Source of the DNA: Pseudomonadales bacterium
GTDB taxonomy: Bacteria > Pseudomonadota > Gammaproteobacteria > Pseudomonadales > Pseudohongiellaceae
Length of the DNA stretch: 40,122 nt
Assembly (NCBI GenBank): GCA_022763285.1
Contig: JALEHB010000017.1
Span: 1-40,122 of the forward strand
Direction: 5' to 3'
Part shown: positions 1-8,696 of the stretch, in pieces
How positions within the stretch are numbered: position 1 is the first letter of the stretch
Layout: each line of letters starts with the position of its first letter
Position numbers and translations under genes: made by a program
Notes under the pieces: model-generated
What the model saw: the letters and a program-made list of their open reading frames with translations, nothing else
The model's database searches: none
Told to the model about the DNA's origin: nothing

Positions 1-2
1 AA

Positions 3-1967
3 ATTGACCCCCAGACCCTGGTAAACATGGCTGCGATTCAGCACCATCGGGGCCCTGACGGATTTGGCTACCAGATATTTCCCGATCACAGCGTTGGCTT
101 CAGCCACGCCCGCCTGTCCATCATCGACCTGGATGAGAATCGCGGCAAGCAACCTTTCGTCAGTCAGGACGGTAACCTGATGCTGGCACACAACGGTGAA
201 TTCTATGACTACCAACGCATCCGGGCCCGTCTGACGGCACAGGAAGCACGTTTCTCCTCCAAGAGTGACTCGGAAATCATCCTGCACCTGTTCCCTCGTC
301 TCGGTATCGAAGGCACCGTAGAACAACTGCGGGGAGAGTTTGCCTTTTCGCTCTATAACAAAGAAGAAGACAGCCTCTATCTGGTTCGTGATCGCTTTGG
401 CGTCAAACCGCTATACTGGACCCAGATTGGCGACACCGTGGTTTTCGGCTCCGAACTCAAGGTGCTTTTTGCCCACCCTGACGTTAAACCCGAGTTCACC
501 TCCGAGGGCCTGTATCACCAACTTATTCAGGTCATGGTGCCAGGTACCACCGCTTTCAAAAACATCAATCAGGTAAAACCCGGTCACATTGTCAAGATCA
601 AACGCCAGGGCGGCAAGCTGGTGGTCAGCGAATCCAAATACTGGGATCTGAACTTTCCCCGTGAAAGCGAACGCAAGCCAATGACCGAGGAAGAGGCTAT
701 TGAGCGTACCCGTGAGGAATTGCTCAATGCGGTCGCCCATCGACTCGAGGCAGACGTTCCGGTAGGCAGTTATCTTTCCGGAGGCATCGATTCCTGCGCC
801 ATTATCGGCCTGGCTTCTGCCTGTCGACAGGGGCCGGTGCGAGCGTTCACCATTGGCTTTGACGATGCCAAATACGATGAGAGCGGCATCGCCCAGCAGA
901 TGGCCGAAAGTTGCGGCGCCGAGCAGGACATCATGCGACTGTCCGGTAATGAACTGTATGGCCACTTCGAAGAAACCCTCTGGCACACCGAACGAACCAT
1001 TTATAACACCCTGGCAGTAGCTAAACTGTTGATGAGCCGACATGTGAACAAGAGCAATTACAAGGTGGTAATGACCGGTGAAGGCTCTGATGAACTGTTT
1101 GGCGGCTACCCGGCTTTTCGCCGCGACATGTTTCTGCACGGCCTCGACTCCCTGTCGGCCGCCGAGCGTGCCAACTGGCAATCCCTGCTGAATGAAAGCA
1201 ATGCCATGTTTACTGGCGCCATGCTGTCGGAAAACCAGATCGATGATACGGCCCTGCATTTTACCGTCGGCTTTACCCCCAGCTGTCTGCAACCCTGGCT
1301 GGCCTGTGCCGATCTGGTTCCTGATCTGCTGGCGGCTGATATTCGCGAGGAATTGAAGTTCTATCGCCCCGGCGCTGCCATCGCTGATACGCTGGATACC
1401 GATCAACTACAGGGCCGCCATGCCCTGGACAAGGCACAATATGTCTGGTGTAAAACCATGCTCGAAGGTCAGATCCTGACCTGGGGTGGTGACCGCGTCG
1501 ATATGGCCAATTCCATGGAAGCGCGCCCGGCCTTTCTTGATCACCATCTGGCCGAATTTGCAGTACAGATTCCACCGGAGCATCGGATCAAGGGACGCAC
1601 CGAAAAATATGTACTGCGCGAGGCCATGAAAGGCATTCTGCCGGAAGTGCTGTACAAGCGGGAGAAGTTTGCCTTCATGGCACCTCCAGCTCACACCGAT
1701 GAGACCAAATGGAATCAGATGCGCGAACTGTCGGAAAAGCACCTGTCCAAAGAACGCATCGAAGCCACCGGCATGCTTTCCTATGAAGGTGTCTGCGCCC
1801 TCTTCGATCGCCACGACGATCCCAATACCAGCGCGGCCGAGCAGGTACAGATGGATGCCGTAATCAATCACCTGATTGGCGTTCAGGTTCTGCATCAGCA
1901 TTTTGTGGAAGCCGATATTCCGGCCCTGGCAAAACAGCGTGCCGATGAGTTAGGATGGGCTGCATGA
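3..1967 (+). CDS. asnB: Asparagine synthetase, glutamine-hydrolysing (5' end outside window)
   Basis: Converts aspartate, glutamine and ATP to asparagine in the cytoplasm. The frame is open to the left edge, and the residues before the Met at 27 (IDPQTLVN) continue the family's N-terminal pattern. The true start, with the catalytic Cys (MCGI), therefore lies upstream. Counting from the Met at 27, the class II glutaminase domain shows RGPDGFGY (8-15), HNGEFY (55-60) and VRDRFGVKPLY (120-130). The synthetase domain has the PP-loop SGGIDS at 251-256, followed by TGEGSDELFGGY and DRVDMANSMEARPAFLD. At least 654 residues makes it longer than E. coli AsnB (about 554) and closer to the AsnB/AsnO type of roughly 630 residues. 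Its stop overlaps the next gene by ATGA, so both are probably one transcript. A dedicated role in a secondary pathway is possible. Confidence 0.93.
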   Translation: MDPQTLVNMAAIQHHRGPDGFGYQIFPDHSVGFSHARLSIIDLDENRGKQPFVSQDGNLMLAHNGEFYDYQRIRARLTAQEARFSSKSDSEIILHLFPRLGIEGTVEQLRGEFAFSLYNKEEDSLYLVRDRFGVKPLYWTQIGDTVVFGSELKVLFAHPDVKPEFTSEGLYHQLIQVMVPGTTAFKNINQVKPGHIVKIKRQGGKLVVSESKYWDLNFPRESERKPMTEEEAIERTREELLNAVAHRLEADVPVGSYLSGGIDSCAIIGLASACRQGPVRAFTIGFDDAKYDESGIAQQMAESCGAEQDIMRLSGNELYGHFEETLWHTERTIYNTLAVAKLLMSRHVNKSNYKVVMTGEGSDELFGGYPAFRRDMFLHGLDSLSAAERANWQSLLNESNAMFTGAMLSENQIDDTALHFTVGFTPSCLQPWLACADLVPDLLAADIREELKFYRPGAAIADTLDTDQLQGRHALDKAQYVWCKTMLEGQILTWGGDRVDMANSMEARPAFLDHHLAEFAVQIPPEHRIKGRTEKYVLREAMKGILPEVLYKREKFAFMAPPAHTDETKWNQMRELSEKHLSKERIEATGMLSYEGVCALFDRHDDPNTSAAEQVQMDAVINHLIGVQVLHQHFVEADIPALAKQRADELGWAA

Positions 1968-3223
1968 ACCAGAAACTTCAGATGTCATCGAACTTAACGA
2001 TCAATCTGGAGCGGGTCAAACAGGACCTCTACAATCTGGCCCGCTTTGGCTATAACCCTGATGATCAGGGTATCTACCGTCAGGGCTTCAGCGACGAAGA
2101 CATGAAAGCCCGCCACTGGTTAATGGACCAGATGGAGGGCTATGGCCTCAAGGTGCGCATGGACGGCGCCGGCAATGTCATTGGCCGCTATGGCAGCGAC
2201 GATCAGAAAGCACTTCTCATTGGCTCACACCTGGACTCGGTCCCCGCCGGGGGCATGTTCGACGGTGTGCTTGGCGTTGTCGCCGGCCTGGAATGCATTC
2301 GTGTGTTACAGGAAAACAACATAGAGCTGAAACACGCCATTGAAGTCATTGGCACCTCCGAAGAGGAAGGCCGTTTTGGCGGCATGCTCGGTGCCCAGGC
2401 CCTCACCGGCAACCTGAAACTGGACTGGCTGGAGCGCGCCCAGGATCACAGTGGCGAGATGCTCCGCGACGCCATGGCCAAGTGCCAACTCCCCTATCAC
2501 CTCGCCATGGAAGCGGCCCGGGACCCCGAAGACCTGGTGGGTTTTCTGGAACTGCATATTGAGCAGGGACCGGTGCTTGAAAAAACCAATAACACCATCG
2601 GTGTAGTAGAAGGCATCTCCGGTGTTTTCAAATGGCTGATCAAGTTTATTGGCAAGGCGGATCATGCCGGCACGGCACCCATGGATCTTCGCAGTGACGC
2701 CTTCATGGGCGTGGCAGACTTTGCCCATGAAATTTCCCGCATCATTGATGAAGAAGGCACCGACAAGACACGCCTCACAATCGGCAGCGTCGAATTGAAA
2801 CCCGGTTTTGCCCATACCGTGCCAGGTGAAGCAGATTTTACCCTGGTGGGTCGTGATATGAGCGAGGAAGTCATGCGCAACCTCGCCGATTCCTGTCGCA
2901 AGGTCTGCTCGTCCATTGCCCGCAAACACAAACTGATGTTTGAGTACGAGCAAATGAGCTGGCTGGAACCCAGGCCCTGCACAGCGGAAATGGTCGAATT
3001 GCTGGAACGCCATTCCCGGGCGCGGGACTACAAGACTCTGCTGATGCCCAGCGGCGCCGGCCATGATTCACAGTTTTTTACTGATATCACGCCCACCGGC
3101 CTGCTGTTTATCCCCAGTGTCGGCGGCGTCAGCCACGCCCCCGATGAGTGGAGCCACTGGCACGACGTCGAAAAGGGCTGCAATGTTCTGCTGGATGCGA
3201 CTCTGGAGTTGATCGCGGCCTAG
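1964..3223 (+). CDS. M20 family Zn-dependent amidase (N-carbamoyl-amino-acid hydrolase / allantoate amidohydrolase type)
   Basis: Predicted cytoplasmic binuclear metal hydrolase that cleaves N-carbamoyl or ureido groups from amino-acid-like substrates; the exact substrate cannot be read from sequence. Metal-ligand motifs are visible: GSHLDSVPAGGMFDG (His and Asp ligands), the acidic TSEEEGRFGG, LELHIEQGPVLE and SGAGHDSQFF near the C-terminus. The 419-residue length is normal for the beta-ureidopropionase/hydantoinase-carbamoylase group. I chose the ATG at 1964 because it forms an ATGA overlap with the asnB stop and has AGGA (1952-1955) 8 nt upstream; an ATG at 1955 is less well placed. Coupling to asnB suggests a shared role in amide or ureide nitrogen metabolism, which is inference. 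The gene converges on the next one, sharing CTAG at 3220-3223. Confidence 0.88.
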   Translation: MNQKLQMSSNLTINLERVKQDLYNLARFGYNPDDQGIYRQGFSDEDMKARHWLMDQMEGYGLKVRMDGAGNVIGRYGSDDQKALLIGSHLDSVPAGGMFDGVLGVVAGLECIRVLQENNIELKHAIEVIGTSEEEGRFGGMLGAQALTGNLKLDWLERAQDHSGEMLRDAMAKCQLPYHLAMEAARDPEDLVGFLELHIEQGPVLEKTNNTIGVVEGISGVFKWLIKFIGKADHAGTAPMDLRSDAFMGVADFAHEISRIIDEEGTDKTRLTIGSVELKPGFAHTVPGEADFTLVGRDMSEEVMRNLADSCRKVCSSIARKHKLMFEYEQMSWLEPRPCTAEMVELLERHSRARDYKTLLMPSGAGHDSQFFTDITPTGLLFIPSVGGVSHAPDEWSHWHDVEKGCNVLLDATLELIAA

Positions 3224-4497
3224 TTGTCTGGCACCCGGTTGCCAGCGATCCACACGCTGTCGATACTGCGGGTATTGTCGATGGCTTCCAGGGGATTGTT
3301 TTCCAGCACCACAAAATCAGCCCAGTTGCCAGGCTCCAGGCTTCCTATCATGGAGTTGCCCATGCAATCGGCCGCTACTGAAGTAGCAGATTGAATGGCC
3401 TGCATCGGGTTCATCCCCGCCTCCACCATCATGCTCAGTTCCATATGTTCGAAAAAACCCTGGAAGCGCGCTGGCGGGCCACTGTCAGTGCCCATGGCAA
3501 TGGGCACATTGGCCGCCGCCAGACGACCCACATTCTCCATGGCCACTTCCAGACCGGCCTTGTAGCCCTGGGCCATGCTGCTGTTGGCCATGCGTGCCAT
3601 CCGCTCTGGTTCGGTCAGGGTATCGATGGTGGACTGCTGCACTTCCTGTCGAAAAAACGGGTGGGAGAAAAAGCCAGGCTCATTCTCGTAAACAAAGGTG
3701 GAAACTTCCCGGGTCAGGGTGGGCACATAGCAAACCTGCTTGTCCCTGATCAGTTCGATGAAACCATCATCCACCGGCAGATCCCTGATGCTGTGGGCGA
3801 TGAGATCGGCACCCGCTTCCAGCACATAGCGGGCATCGTCGAGATAGAATAGGTGTACCGCCAGGGGCGAGCGTCGGCTATGGGCCTGGGCCAGGAGAAC
3901 ATCAAACAACTCGCGGGGCATTTTCGGTGTCCGACCGAGATTGTCATCCACCCGCACCTTGATGAAATCGGCGCCCCGGTCAGCATTGTCATTCACCTGT
4001 CTGACAATTTCCGCCTCGGTATTCCCGGTTACCACCGACCCGGCTACATACAATCGTGCTCGATCGAGACCGGCATGGTCCTGCTCATTGCGCAGGGCAA
4101 ATCCTTCCGGGCCATCGCCGCCCAGGCTGTAGACGGTGGTTACGCCATAGCGGGCATAGAGTGCCAGTTGTCTGAGCAGGTTGTCGCGATTGTATTGGTC
4201 GGTCTGCAGGCCATAGGTGCCCCCCACATGACCGTGGGCATTAATCAGGCCGGGAATGACTGTCTTGCCGCCGAGATCAATGGCTTCATTATACTGCTCG
4301 ACGCTGACATCCTCTCGCCTGCCAATGGCACGAATACGCCCATCGGTCACCACCAGGGCTGCATTTTCAAGGGGCGGCGCGCCGGTGCCATCAATCACCG
4401 TGGCACCATAAAAGACAACGGTACCTTCATTGGCCCAGGCAGTGCCCAGGGAATAGCCCAGCACCAGCAATGACAGAATTGTGCGAATCAGCCACAT
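3220..4497 (-). CDS. Exported amidohydrolase-superfamily protein (imidazolonepropionase/prolidase-like)
   Basis: 425-residue metal-dependent hydrolase of the amidohydrolase superfamily. A clear signal peptide (MWLIRTILSLLVLGYSLGTAWA) predicts periplasmic export. The beta-barrel metal site is seen as NAHGHVG (H88, H90), AVHLF, LIAHSI and GTDSGPP in the C-terminal half. The C-terminal GNWADFVVLENNPLE is the usual composite-domain ending. The ATG at 4497 has GGAGGA 7 nt upstream. Relatives hydrolyse N-acyl amino acids, Xaa-Pro dipeptides or cyclic amides; sequence alone does not decide among these. It lies about 100 nt downstream of the BCCT transporter on the same strand without a visible terminator, so read-through from that operon is possible. 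Its neighbour on the other strand is also an amide hydrolase. Confidence 0.87.
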   Translation of the reverse strand: MWLIRTILSLLVLGYSLGTAWANEGTVVFYGATVIDGTGAPPLENAALVVTDGRIRAIGRREDVSVEQYNEAIDLGGKTVIPGLINAHGHVGGTYGLQTDQYNRDNLLRQLALYARYGVTTVYSLGGDGPEGFALRNEQDHAGLDRARLYVAGSVVTGNTEAEIVRQVNDNADRGADFIKVRVDDNLGRTPKMPRELFDVLLAQAHSRRSPLAVHLFYLDDARYVLEAGADLIAHSIRDLPVDDGFIELIRDKQVCYVPTLTREVSTFVYENEPGFFSHPFFRQEVQQSTIDTLTEPERMARMANSSMAQGYKAGLEVAMENVGRLAAANVPIAMGTDSGPPARFQGFFEHMELSMMVEAGMNPMQAIQSATSVAADCMGNSMIGSLEPGNWADFVVLENNPLEAIDNTRSIDSVWIAGNRVPDN

Positions 4498-4597
4498 GGA
4501 TCAGTCCTCCCTTGCTTGCAAGACTGTGAAAATGACGCAAGTGACGGCCGAAGGCAAGCGCCCTCTGATGCAGGAACTGTGGCTACAACCCCTTCGC

Positions 4598-6577
4598 TCA
4601 ATACTCGCAATGCAAATGCTGCAGATGCAACTCGAACTGGTTAAGGATGTCATTGACCAGTTGGTCGCGGGAGTAGCCGGCCACATCATAGTGCTGCGGG
4701 CCCTGCACCAGATAAACTTCGGCGCGCCAGTAACTGCGCTCCTGGGATTTACGCGGAATCTCCGGAAAGGCCACTGCTGCCGTGGAGTACTTGCGCAGCC
4801 TCACCTTGTAAAAGAATTCGCTGACTTCCTCCTGGCCTACCAGTAGCTGAATCTCCTCACCGCTCTCTTCAATGGAGGCATAAAGGGATTGGGCTCGCAG
4901 TTGCTCTGCCACCGCTTCCATGGCGGGTCGTACAGTGCCGCGCAGATAGTCGCGCACCGTTTGCTCATTGTGATGCCCCAGCAGCGCTTTCAGTCGTGTT
5001 TGCCAGACTCCCGGCGAAGACGGTGGTACCGAAGGTGTAGTAATCACCGGCACCAGGCCCACCGACTCCTGTTTAAGACCCCGCAGCAAGCCATAGCAAA
5101 TCAACAGCATGATAAAGGCAAAGGGTAAGGCACTGGTGATGGCCGCCGTCTGCAAGGCGCTGAGTCCACCGGCCAGCAATAACACCGCTGCCACCACTCC
5201 TTCAGAGATAGCCCAGAAAACCCGTTGCCAGACCGGCGGCTCTTCCGCTCCGCCGGAAGTAATAATATCGATCACCAGCGAACCGGAATCCGACGAGGTG
5301 ACAAAGAAAGTGACCACCAGCACGGTAGTCAGCATGGACATCAGAGTGGTCAGTGGCAACTGTTCCAGCAGGACGAAGATAGCAGTGGGCATATCTTCCT
5401 GCACCGCCACTGCAATGCCATCACCAAGCCCCTGCAATTCCAGATGCAGGGCGGTATTGCCGAAAAAGGTCAGCCACATGAAAGTGAATCCACTGGGCAC
5501 CAGCAGCACCCCCGCCACAAACTCCCTGATAGTTCGGCCACGGGAAATCCGAGCGATAAACATGCCCACAAACGGTGACCAGGAAATCCACCAGGCCCAG
5601 TAGAACAGGGTCCAGTCTGCCATCCAGTCATTGGGTTCGTAGGCATAGGGATTGAGGGTCATCTCCACCATATTGGAAAGATACAGACCGAGATTCTGAA
5701 TCAGACTGCCCAGCAAGGTCACCGTAGGACCCACCAGCAGAATGAAAGTCAGCAGTATCAGGGCCATTACCAGATTCAGTTCGCTGATGCGGCGGATGCC
5801 ACCATCCAGACCGGCCACCACCGAGGCGGTTGCCATGGCCGTAATGGCCGCGATCAGACCAATCTGTACCAGGGTGCTGACAGGGATTCCAAACAGATAG
5901 GACAGGCCGGCATTCACCTGCATCACCCCGATTCCCAGGGAAGTAGCGACGCCGAACATGGTGCCCAGCACGGCAAACACGTCTATCGCATGGCCGATGG
6001 GGCCATGAATGCGATCACCGATAATGGGATAGAGAGCCGAGCGAATGGTAAGCGGCAATCCGTGACGGAAGGAGAAATAGGCTAGCGCCAGACCCACCAC
6101 GATATAGATAGCCCAGGCCTGCAGTCCCCAGTGAAAAAAGGTCAGCTGCATGGCCTGGCGCGCGGCTTCGGCATCGCCACCCTCGCCCACCGGCGGAGTG
6201 AGAAAATGAGTCACCGGTTCGGCCACACTGAAAAACATCAAACCGATTCCCATGCCCGCACTGAACAGCATGGCAAACCAGCTCACATAGCTGTAATCAG
6301 GTTCGGAATCATCCGGCCCCAGCTTCACCTGACCGAAACGGGAAAAGCCCAGATACACCACGAAACCAAAGAAGAGTGCCACGACACCCATATAGAACCA
6401 GCCAACATTGGTAATCAACCAGGATTGCACCGCCGCAAATGTGCCAGCTGCATGTTCACTGAAGCCGCCACCATAGACACTGAATAGAACAATCAGGGCG
6501 GCGGAAATAAAGAACACCGGCTTACTGATCGTGGCTTGCTCTGTCTCTTCCGGAGTCACCGGATTGGGCTGATTCAT
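4598..6577 (-). CDS. BCCT family transporter (choline/glycine-betaine/carnitine type)
   Basis: Inner-membrane secondary transporter of 659 residues with about 12 hydrophobic segments. Family hallmarks are GMGIGLMFFSVAEPVTHF near residue 107, the tryptophan-rich WTLFYWAWWISW signature around residue 325, and FVTSSDSGSLVID near residue 430. A hydrophilic C-terminal tail of about 150 residues makes it similar in size to E. coli BetT (677), where such a tail is linked to osmotic regulation. The likely substrates are quaternary amines such as choline or betaine, or related solutes. The start ATG at 6575-6577 overlaps the upstream sulfotransferase stop as ATGA, and AGGA lies 6 nt upstream of it. 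The two proteins are therefore very probably made from one message. Confidence 0.93.
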   Translation of the reverse strand: MNQPNPVTPEETEQATISKPVFFISAALIVLFSVYGGGFSEHAAGTFAAVQSWLITNVGWFYMGVVALFFGFVVYLGFSRFGQVKLGPDDSEPDYSYVSWFAMLFSAGMGIGLMFFSVAEPVTHFLTPPVGEGGDAEAARQAMQLTFFHWGLQAWAIYIVVGLALAYFSFRHGLPLTIRSALYPIIGDRIHGPIGHAIDVFAVLGTMFGVATSLGIGVMQVNAGLSYLFGIPVSTLVQIGLIAAITAMATASVVAGLDGGIRRISELNLVMALILLTFILLVGPTVTLLGSLIQNLGLYLSNMVEMTLNPYAYEPNDWMADWTLFYWAWWISWSPFVGMFIARISRGRTIREFVAGVLLVPSGFTFMWLTFFGNTALHLELQGLGDGIAVAVQEDMPTAIFVLLEQLPLTTLMSMLTTVLVVTFFVTSSDSGSLVIDIITSGGAEEPPVWQRVFWAISEGVVAAVLLLAGGLSALQTAAITSALPFAFIMLLICYGLLRGLKQESVGLVPVITTPSVPPSSPGVWQTRLKALLGHHNEQTVRDYLRGTVRPAMEAVAEQLRAQSLYASIEESGEEIQLLVGQEEVSEFFYKVRLRKYSTAAVAFPEIPRKSQERSYWRAEVYLVQGPQHYDVAGYSRDQLVNDILNQFELHLQHLHCEY

Positions 6578-8613
6578 AGGGATTCCTGTAGTGCTTTTGA
6601 TTCGTGGCTTGCAGATTGCGCCAGCACCTCTGATGAAGACAGCTCTGCCAGCGGCCCCAGCGCATCTACCAGGGGCGCCAGCCAGGGTTCATAATTTCGC
6701 CACTGATCGATACCTGCACGGCTTAGTGGCTTGCGAACCTGTTCGGCACTGGGCGTGCGAATATCACGCTCGGTTTCATAGTAGCGCAGGCACTGCTCTT
6801 CAAACGGCAGACCGCAGTAGTCCAGCATCCGTCCTAACTGATTGTCAAAATCATCGATCAGGACTTCGTTTTCCACTGTGAGAATTTCGCCGGGCAATAC
6901 TCCGTCCCAATGCTGCATCAGGGACACATAGTCCCGGTAGTAATGCCCAATATCTTCCAGAGAGTAACTAAATTCCTGACCCTCTGCGAACAGCTGTTTG
7001 AATCCGCTGAAACAACAGGCCATGGGGTTGCGCCGGGCATCAATTATTTTGGCATTGGGCAGGATCATCTTGATCAGGCCGATATGACGAAAATTATTGG
7101 GCATCTTGTCGATAAAGAACGGCGCAGCCTGACGGTGTACCCGGGTATCCTCAATATACTCTTCACCTAGCTCACGCAGTTCACTGTCACTGAGATCGGC
7201 GAGTAATGCCGGATAGGGGCGGGAATCACCTTGTCGCTCCCGCCGTCGCAAACGCTGGGACAGGGACAGGATATTGGGCAATTCCAGGGTTCCGTCCACC
7301 ATGCTGTGGGACGCCAGAATCTGTTCCAACAAGGTCGAGCCTGCCCTGGGCAGACCGACGATGAATATGGGATCGCCTGCCTGGCAACCGGCTGTTTTAC
7401 CCCGGGCCAAAAGCTCTGCCGTACAGATCTTTTGCTGCTGCTCAAACTCAGCAGTGATGATGTCCGCGCGATAGCGACTCTGGGCTTTTTTCAGGGCATT
7501 GCCGAGCTGATAGTTGTCAAAGGATTGCTGATAGTCCCGGGAGTCTTCAAAGGCCTTGCCCAGTGCGAAATGAATATAGACCAGATCCATATGAGACAGA
7601 TTACTGTTCTTGCCCAGAGACTGCATGGTGGCAATTTCCTGCTGTGAAAACTTGTAGGTCTTCAAATTGGCCAGGGAATAATAGGCCTCACCATGAAAGG
7701 GATGGGCCTTGATGGCGGCCTTGTAGGTGGCAATGGAGGCCTGGGCGTCGCCCTGGGTCTTGTAGGCATGCCCCAGTGAAGTGAGTGTGACCGGGTCATT
7801 GGGCAGGGTGTCCAGAATCGCCTTGAAATGACTGATGGCCTGGTCAAATTTTCCGGTTTGCATACACTCCACTGCAAAAATCGATTTGAATCTGGGGTTA
7901 TCTGGCGCCTTTTCCAGCAGTTTCTCAGCCTCCCCCAGAGCGGCAAAGAATTTCTGCCGCTTGCGCAGTGCCTGAATATAATCGATTCTTGCCTCGATAT
8001 TTTCCGGCTCGAATTCAACCGCCGATTCCAGCAAAAACTCAGCATCTTCAAGCACACCCAGGCGAATACCAATATCCGCCAGCAATCGCATGGCTCTTAC
8101 ATGGCTGGGGTTTTTCTGCAGGAACTTGCGACAGAGAGCCTCCGCCTGCAGCAATTTGTTCTGGGCGATCAGATCGATCACCGCCACCAGTGGTCGAGGC
8201 GTGGCCTGCAACTGCGCCAGCTCTGTACGCAGTTGATCTGACCGTGTCTTGTTGCCCCGGCTATCCAGTATTTCGATTTGCGCCCTCAAGCTGGCCTCCA
8301 GAGCCGGGTTGTAATAACAGGCCCGCCCGTAAGCTCTGAGTGCCTCGTCAAGGCGCCCCAGGCTGCGATACAAATGCCCCTCTTCCTGATGGGCGCGACC
8401 ATGGCCCGGCACCAGTCGTTTCAATGCCTCCAGATCTTCCAAAGCCCGCTCGGGCAATTTCAGGTAGCGCTGGCAGACCGCCCGCATATACAGGGCTTCG
8501 GCATTGCCTGGATCCTTGTCCAGAATATGGCGCAGACTGTCCAGCGCCGTGGCAAAATCGCCGCTCTGGATAGTTCGCTGAATATCTGCCAGTGCTGTTT
8601 CTTGCTCACTCAT
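6574..8613 (-). CDS. TPR-containing sulfotransferase
   Basis: 679-residue two-part protein. Roughly residues 1-380 are tetratricopeptide repeats (for example GNAEALYMRAVCQRYLKLPE, VTLTSLGHAYKTQGDAQASI). The C-terminal part is a sulfotransferase domain whose PAPS-binding P-loop reads IFIVGLPRAGSTLLEQIL at about residues 416-433, with a later DARRNPMACCFSGFKQLF resembling the 3'-phosphate-binding region. It should transfer sulfate from PAPS to an unidentified acceptor. I start it at the ATG at 8613: the longer frame begins with TTG at 8643, inside the terminator of the upstream receptor gene. Its stop overlaps the BCCT transporter start (ATGA), implying translational coupling. No signal peptide is seen, so it is probably cytoplasmic. 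Confidence 0.88.
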   Translation of the reverse strand: MSEQETALADIQRTIQSGDFATALDSLRHILDKDPGNAEALYMRAVCQRYLKLPERALEDLEALKRLVPGHGRAHQEEGHLYRSLGRLDEALRAYGRACYYNPALEASLRAQIEILDSRGNKTRSDQLRTELAQLQATPRPLVAVIDLIAQNKLLQAEALCRKFLQKNPSHVRAMRLLADIGIRLGVLEDAEFLLESAVEFEPENIEARIDYIQALRKRQKFFAALGEAEKLLEKAPDNPRFKSIFAVECMQTGKFDQAISHFKAILDTLPNDPVTLTSLGHAYKTQGDAQASIATYKAAIKAHPFHGEAYYSLANLKTYKFSQQEIATMQSLGKNSNLSHMDLVYIHFALGKAFEDSRDYQQSFDNYQLGNALKKAQSRYRADIITAEFEQQQKICTAELLARGKTAGCQAGDPIFIVGLPRAGSTLLEQILASHSMVDGTLELPNILSLSQRLRRRERQGDSRPYPALLADLSDSELRELGEEYIEDTRVHRQAAPFFIDKMPNNFRHIGLIKMILPNAKIIDARRNPMACCFSGFKQLFAEGQEFSYSLEDIGHYYRDYVSLMQHWDGVLPGEILTVENEVLIDDFDNQLGRMLDYCGLPFEEQCLRYYETERDIRTPSAEQVRKPLSRAGIDQWRNYEPWLAPLVDALGPLAELSSSEVLAQSASHESKALQESL

Positions 8614-8641
8614 CGGGTTTTGATTTCTCTCGGCCGGTAAC

Positions 8642-8671
8642 AAAAAAGGCGCCCCATCGCTGAGGCGCCTT
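8642..8671 (-). terminator. Rho-independent terminator of the first TonB-dependent receptor gene
   Basis: On the minus strand an 8-bp stem AAGGCGCC/GGCGCCTT with a 10-nt loop runs directly into a T tract (8642-8647). It lies 25 nt after the receptor stop and just ahead of the sulfotransferase start, so it separates the two transcripts. Confidence 0.85.
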
Positions 8672-8696
8672 GCGATACATGGGAGATCAATATCTC

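Noticed and set aside
411-1406. Long open frame on the minus strand across asnB
   Set aside because: Lies entirely antisense to a strongly conserved gene, has no recognisable motifs, and is explained by codon bias of the real frame.
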